DNA from: Sinosporangium album
GTDB taxonomy: Bacteria; Actinomycetota; Actinomycetes; Streptosporangiales; Streptosporangiaceae
Assembly (NCBI RefSeq): GCF_900100605.1
Contig: NZ_FNCN01000041.1
Location: 1-47,932 of the forward strand
Reading direction: 5' to 3'
Length of the DNA: 47,932 nucleotides
The notes below the pieces were generated by a model. The model was not told the origin of the DNA. It did no database searches and saw only the letters and a program-made list of their open reading frames with translations. The position numbers and the translations under genes are program-made. Numbering within the stretch: position 1 is the stretch's first letter; the number at the start of each line of letters is the position of its first letter. Of the stretch, positions 44,512 to 47,932 are shown piece after piece.

Positions 44512-45036
44512 ATGGCGAGGGCGGACAAGACGACGGCGGTCGCCGAGCTCAAGGAGCAGTTCTCGACCTCTCAAGCCGCTGTCCTGACCGAGTACCGCGG
44601 TCTCACCGTCGCGCAGCTCAAAGAGCTCCGCGTCTCTCTCGGTGGGAATGCGAAGTTCGCCGTGGCGAAGAACACGCTGACCAAGCTCGCGGCCCGTGAG
44701 GCCGGGGTGGCCGTGCAGGAGGACCTCCTGCAGGGCCCGACCGCCATCGCCTTTGTGAAGGGCGACGTGGTCGAGGTGGCCAAGGGTCTGCGTGACTTCT
44801 CCAAGGCCAATCCCCTTCTGGTGATCAAGGGTGGCGTCGTCGACGGCAAGTCGATGACCCCGGCCGAGATCACCAAGCTTGCCGACCTCGAGTCGCGCGA
44901 GGTTCTCCTCGCCAAGCTGGCCGGGGCGATGAAGGCGAAGCTCGGCCACGCGGCCGCCGTCTTCAACGCGCTGCCCACCAACATGGCTCAGCTCGCCGAG
45001 GCGCTTCGCGCCAAGCGCGCGGAGTCCGGCGAGTAG
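44512..45036 (+). CDS. rplJ: 50S ribosomal protein L10
   Basis: The 174-residue protein anchors the L12 stalk. [33 protein letters not shown] and [16 protein letters not shown] match the 23S-binding N-terminal domain, and the C-terminal helix ([18 protein letters not shown]) carries the L12 binding sites. ATG at 44512 follows AAGGAGG. It is co-transcribed with rplL 72 bp downstream. Confidence 0.98.
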   Translation: MARADKTTAVAELKEQFSTSQAAVLTEYRGLTVAQLKELRVSLGGNAKFAVAKNTLTKLAAREAGVAVQEDLLQGPTAIAFVKGDVVEVAKGLRDFSKANPLLVIKGGVVDGKSMTPAEITKLADLESREVLLAKLAGAMKAKLGHAAAVFNALPTNMAQLAEALRAKRAESGE

Positions 45037-45108
45037 ATCCCAGGGGATTCACCCGCACACCGCGGTTCTCGTTCCCAAGTTTTTCAAGACCCACATGGAG
45101 GAACCACC

Positions 45109-45501
45109 ATGGCGAAGCTCAGCAACGACGAGCTGCTCGACGCTTTCAAGGAGATGACCCTCCTTGAGCTCTCCGACTTCGTGAAGCTGTTCGAGGACAC
45201 CTTCGACGTCAAGGCCGCCGCGCCCGTGGCCGTGGCCGCCGCCCCCGCCGCCGGCGGTGCCGGTGAGGCCGCCGCCGAGGCCGAGGAGCAGGACGAGTTC
45301 GACGTCATCCTCGAGGCCGCCGGCGACAAGAAGATCCAGGTCATCAAGGAGGTCCGCGCCCTCACGAGCCTCGGCCTGAAGGAGGCCAAGGACCTCGTCG
45401 ACGGCGCTCCGAAGCCGCTCCTCGAGAAGGTCAACAAGGAGGCCGCTGAGAAGGCCAAGGCCGCCCTTGAGGGCGCCGGCGCCACCGTCACCGTCAAGTG
45501 A
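45109..45501 (+). CDS. rplL: 50S ribosomal protein L7/L12
   Basis: The 130-residue stalk protein recruits translation factors. [20 protein letters not shown] is the dimerisation domain; an Ala-rich hinge ([20 protein letters not shown]) follows; the C-terminal domain has [20 protein letters not shown] and [23 protein letters not shown] at 45109 follows GGAGG. Highly biased codon use fits strong expression. Confidence 0.98.
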   Translation: MAKLSNDELLDAFKEMTLLELSDFVKLFEDTFDVKAAAPVAVAAAPAAGGAGEAAAEAEEQDEFDVILEAAGDKKIQVIKEVRALTSLGLKEAKDLVDGAPKPLLEKVNKEAAEKAKAALEGAGATVTVK

Positions 45502-45552
45502 CCTCAAGCCACCTTGTTTGACCGGGCCGGTTCGCCGGTCCGCAGCACGCCT

Positions 45553-45601
45553 CGAAACGGGGCGGATCCACCTAGGTGCCGGGTGGATCCGCCCCGTTTC
45601 G
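45553..45601 (+). terminator. Terminator of the rplJL operon
   Basis: CGAAACGGGGCGGATCCAC pairs perfectly with GTGGATCCGCCCCGTTTCG (19 bp) around an 11-nt loop, 52 bp behind the rplL stop. Confidence 0.88.
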
Positions 45602-46095
45602 CATGTCCGGACTCCGGCGGCCTCCCTGCTGCTCTTCTGTGCTTTCGCGGCATGGGGGATCTTCGGTTGCGGGGACAGAGGTCCGTGTCGTCCCGCAGGC
45701 GGGGTGCGGGGGTGTTCGGCTCGGAGGCCGGTGCCGTACGCGTGGGGGACGGGAGAGGGCGGACCCCCGGCGGGAGCCCGGCGCGTTCGATCGGGACAAT
45801 TGGAAAATCGTGTTATTCAACGGAAATAGAGGATTTGTAGAGATCTGTGGTCGCTTTTAGTCCTTGTGGGTGATTTTGGGGAGTACGGGGATAGGTTCGA
45901 CCTGGGTGAGTCATGTGAACGGGGCAGTCGTTGGTGGCGTGGTACGGGGGGAAATGGCCTGCCGTCGGGAAAGGCGGCTGTGCCGATGAAGGCAGCGGGT
46001 TATGATCCGGCGACTGGCGGGCCGAGTGACCCCGAAGGGCGGTGGCGCGTGCGCAAGAGGCCGTGTTCGACCGGCTACGGGAGGGACGGGGGCGC
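45602..46095. other. Intergenic region upstream of the Mce-like operon
   Basis: About 490 bp; the part at 45790-45880 is A/T-rich (GGAAAATCGTGTTATTCAACGG) and probably holds the promoter for the small operon that follows. No gene is called; a GTG at 46042 could extend the next ORF upstream by 18 residues. Confidence 0.4.
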
Positions 46096-46251
46096 ATGGC
46101 GGTGAGATCGGGCGGTTCTCCCCAGCCGATCGAGGCGGCGGCGGAGTTGATCTATGCTTTTGAGGACACCTTGCCCTCCGGCGGGCATATCCGTATCAAC
46201 CCAATTCCGCGGAGCTTCAGCCTGATGAGGCCGTACCTGGGGTTGATATGA
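46096..46251 (+). CDS. Small uncharacterised protein coupled to Mce-like genes
   Basis: A 51-residue frame from ATG 46096 reads AVRSGGSPQPIEAAAELIYA, then FEDTLPSGGHIRI and RSFSLMRPYLGLI. No domain is recognised, and there is no signal or membrane helix. Support comes from context: its TGA overlaps the ATG of the next gene as ATGA, and that gene in turn overlaps its follower the same way. GGGAGGGA lies upstream. An upstream GTG (46042) would give 69 residues. Confidence 0.45.
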   Translation: MAVRSGGSPQPIEAAAELIYAFEDTLPSGGHIRINPIPRSFSLMRPYLGLI

Positions 46252-46742
46252 GGAGCGGCCGGGTCGGACTGGTCATCCTGGCGGCCCTGGGCACTCTGAT
46301 CGTCGTGCTGGCCCTGCTGGCGGTATGGCTGTGGTGGCGGCTCTCGGACGCGCAGGAGGCCGCGGACACCCGTGCGGGAGCGCTGCGCGCGGCGGGGCTT
46401 CATGCCGTGAATATGCTGTCCGTCAGCCATACGAGCGTGGATGACGATATCAAGCGTGCACTCGGCAGTTCGACGGGGAAGGCAAGGGAAGAATTCGCCC
46501 AAAGTTCGGCGTCGCTCAGAAAGACAACTCTCGACAACAAGGTCCGTCAGGACGGGGTGCTCCGCGCGACGGGGCTGGTCAGCAGCGACGGCCGCACGGC
46601 GACCGTGCTGGTCGTCGCCGACTCGCTGGTGAGCAGGGAGGGCTCCAAGGCCGCTCCTGAGACGCGTTACTTCAGGTGGAGCGTGGAAGTGACCAAGGTC
46701 GGGGAGTCGTGGCTGGTGTCCGACATGGTGCCTGTGTCATGA
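46248..46742 (+). CDS. Mce-associated-like membrane protein 1
   Basis: The 164-residue protein has one N-terminal membrane helix (LVILAALGTLIVVLALLAVWLWW) and an extracytoplasmic domain of VirB8/NTF2-like kind: AADTRAGALRAAGLHAVNML, then SVDDDIKRALGSSTGKAREEF and YFRWSVEVTKVGESWLVSDM. That pattern (helix, Ala-rich stalk, then V-x-K-x-G-x-x-WLVSD end) is seen in Mce-associated proteins of actinobacteria. No mce genes are in the window. ATG overlaps the previous stop. Confidence 0.7.
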   Translation: MRSGRVGLVILAALGTLIVVLALLAVWLWWRLSDAQEAADTRAGALRAAGLHAVNMLSVSHTSVDDDIKRALGSSTGKAREEFAQSSASLRKTTLDNKVRQDGVLRATGLVSSDGRTATVLVVADSLVSREGSKAAPETRYFRWSVEVTKVGESWLVSDMVPVS

Positions 46743-47287
46743 GCGGGGAGTGGGAGCCGGGGCGCGGCGGTGCCGTACGATCTTCGCCGGTCGCGACCTG
46801 GGTCGTCGCGCTGCTCGCCGCTGTGGCGCTCGCGCTCGGGGCCGCCGTCGGAGTGATGTGGATGGACCTCGGAAGGCTGCAGGCCACGGAGACGCTCGGG
46901 CGGGAGGCGCTGGCGGCGGCGCGCATGGTGGCTCCCGACATGCTGTCCTACGACTACCGCACGATCGAGCAGGACATGAGTCGGGCGCAGGGTCAGACCA
47001 CAGGAGATCTCACGCGGCATTACCGCGAACTCGCCCAGACGCTGGTGCCGAGGGCTAAAAGCCAGCAGGCCGCCCAGCAGGCGACGGTGTCAGGGGCGGC
47101 TGTGGAGCGGGTTGAGGGCGACCGGGTGGACGTGTTGTTGTTCATGAACATCGAGGTGACCAAGACTCCCGAAGGGGAGAAGGAACCACGTCATGAGTTC
47201 ATGCGTAATCGTGCACGGTTCGTAATGGTGAAAAGTGGATCACGTTGGCTCGTCGCGGTCGTGTCGACGCTCCTAGGCACGGCCTGA
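46739..47287 (+). CDS. Mce-associated-like membrane protein 2
   Basis: This 182-residue protein starts at an ATG that overlaps the previous stop (ATGA). One membrane helix, TWVVALLAAVALALGAAVGVMW, is followed by a domain with ETLGREALAAARMVAPDMLS, YDYRTIEQDMSRAQGQTTGD, DVLLFMNIEVTKTPEGE and a final FVMVKSGSRWLVAVVSTLLG. It parallels the preceding gene product, so the two are probably divergent copies acting as a pair. An A/T-rich gap and the rpoB promoter follow. Confidence 0.7.
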   Translation: MSGEWEPGRGGAVRSSPVATWVVALLAAVALALGAAVGVMWMDLGRLQATETLGREALAAARMVAPDMLSYDYRTIEQDMSRAQGQTTGDLTRHYRELAQTLVPRAKSQQAAQQATVSGAAVERVEGDRVDVLLFMNIEVTKTPEGEKEPRHEFMRNRARFVMVKSGSRWLVAVVSTLLGTA

Positions 47288-47711
47288 CCTGCGGTTACTT
47301 AATTGTTAGCAAAGTGTGTGTTTGGACATCCTGGGCTCTTGGGTAGTTCTGCCACAGCAGTGTCGATCGTTGGCAAGGGTTCGACCCTCCGCACGACTGG
47401 GCGTTAGCCGCTTCAACTCGCGGGTATCGTCTTGGACTCGGTGGCGCTTTCAGGCCGTGCGAGGGGGAATTCCCAGCGTGTCGGTTGTAGCTGGTTGAAA
47501 TGTCGGCTCTCGGGCTTGACGTTTCGGGCTGGACGGGCGATGCTGCGACCAACGTGGAGCATGCAGCGAGAGTTGAGTGGACAGGTGTATGCCGTTCGGC
47601 TACACTGCCCCTTTGCGCTGCCCTTTGACGACCCGCTTCTCAGAGTAACTGTTGCGTTGTCGTCTGGCGTGCGTGTAGTCAGTCCGCCGCGAGCCCTCGG
47701 AAGGACATCTG
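47288..47711. other. rpoB upstream region
   Basis: 424 bp without a gene I would call. It contains the promoter at 47578-47606 and an earlier TTGACG/GATGCT pair (47519 on, 17-bp spacer) that could be a second promoter. Confidence 0.4.
47578..47606 (+). promoter_or_regulatory. Promoter of rpoB
   Basis: TGGACA (47578-47583) and TACACT (47601-47606) are spaced 17 bp, close to the actinomycete principal-sigma consensus, leaving a leader of about 100 nt before the rpoB start. Confidence 0.6.
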
Positions 47712-47932
47712 TTGGCAGCCTCGCGCATCGCCTCCGCCGTACCCGCCGGTCCCCGTCGCGTCTCCTTCGCACGGATCCAGGAACCGCTTGAAGTTCCGGA
47801 CCTCCTCGCCCTGCAGACCCAGTCGTTCGACTGGCTCCTCGGCAACGAGAAGTGGAAGGGCCGGGTCGAGGCGGCTCGCCAGGCCGGGCGCAAGGACGTT
47901 CCGACCCAGTCAGGTCTCGAAGAGATCTTCGA
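47712..47932 (+). CDS. rpoB: RNA polymerase beta subunit, N-terminal part
   Basis: TTG at 47712 (GGAAGGA 6-7 nt upstream) starts [40 protein letters not shown] and [13 protein letters not shown] before the window ends. EPLEVP[16 protein letters not shown] is the conserved actinobacterial RpoB N-terminus. About 73 residues are visible; the rifampicin region lies beyond the window. The gene order rplL...rpoB is normal except for the intervening Mce-like operon. Confidence 0.97.
   Translation, partial: MAASRIASAVPAGPRRVSFARIQEPLEVPDLLALQTQSFDWLLGNEKWKGRVEAARQAGRKDVPTQSGLEEIF

Overview
The window is high-GC DNA (about 70% by eye) from an actinomycete. Initiation at GTG/TTG is frequent, and there is an HTH-DUF5753/DUF397 pair, a DmdR/IdeR-type iron regulator, class F sortases, Mce-associated-like proteins, and the block tRNA-Trp–secE–nusG–rplK–rplA–lipoprotein–rplJ–rplL–rpoB. 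Gene order partly resembles Streptomyces, but the short SecE tail and overall style suggest a Streptosporangiales-type genome; that placement is an impression, not a result.

Layout. 1-1.4 kb: the 5' end of an IS256-type transposase lies against the broken C-terminal half of an HTH-DUF5753 regulator and its intact DUF397 partner, followed by a possible fossil of an ATP-grasp RiPP precursor. 1.5-4.6 kb: FBP-domain protein, NAD(P)-binding protein, and an arginase-GNAT fusion. 4.6-8.6 kb: gene-poor, with one unknown protein and one protein that joins a CxxC domain, an internal Tat-like signal and an eight-cysteine tail, recalling halocin C8 precursors. 8.6-14.6 kb: GT2 glycosyltransferase, a cobalt/nickel ECF transporter (cbiMN-cbiQ-cbiO), a K+ channel with RCK domain, and an anti-anti-sigma factor. 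14.6-24.4 kb: SDR plus crotonase, rhomboid protease, serC, citrate synthase divergent from pdxH, DtxR/IdeR regulator, multidomain PP2C phosphatase, and a 53-residue membrane protein.

24.6-28.5 kb is a four-gene cell-surface cluster in the order secreted substrate, class F sortase, secreted substrate, class F sortase. Both secreted proteins share a PKGGADTG motif near the C-terminus, but only the second has the membrane segment and basic tail of a normal sorting signal. This cluster and the Cys-rich protein at 6.6-7.6 kb are the best candidates for undescribed biology. 28.6-33.4 kb: a thiolase, then a sugar ABC transporter on the minus strand whose promoter carries two DasR (dre)-like operators, one lying on the -10 box. 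An 18-bp perfect hairpin separates the binding-protein gene from the permease genes.

33.5-47.9 kb: methyltransferase, a repeat-rich gap, an NB-ARC/TPR regulator without a DNA-binding domain, adenosine deaminase, aspartate aminotransferase, then the translation/transcription block with an L10 leader and U-tract attenuator. Between rplL and rpoB lies a short operon of ATGA-coupled genes for one small protein and two Mce-associated-like membrane proteins. rpoB runs off the window end.

All calls come from reading translated sequence and motifs; no database search was run.
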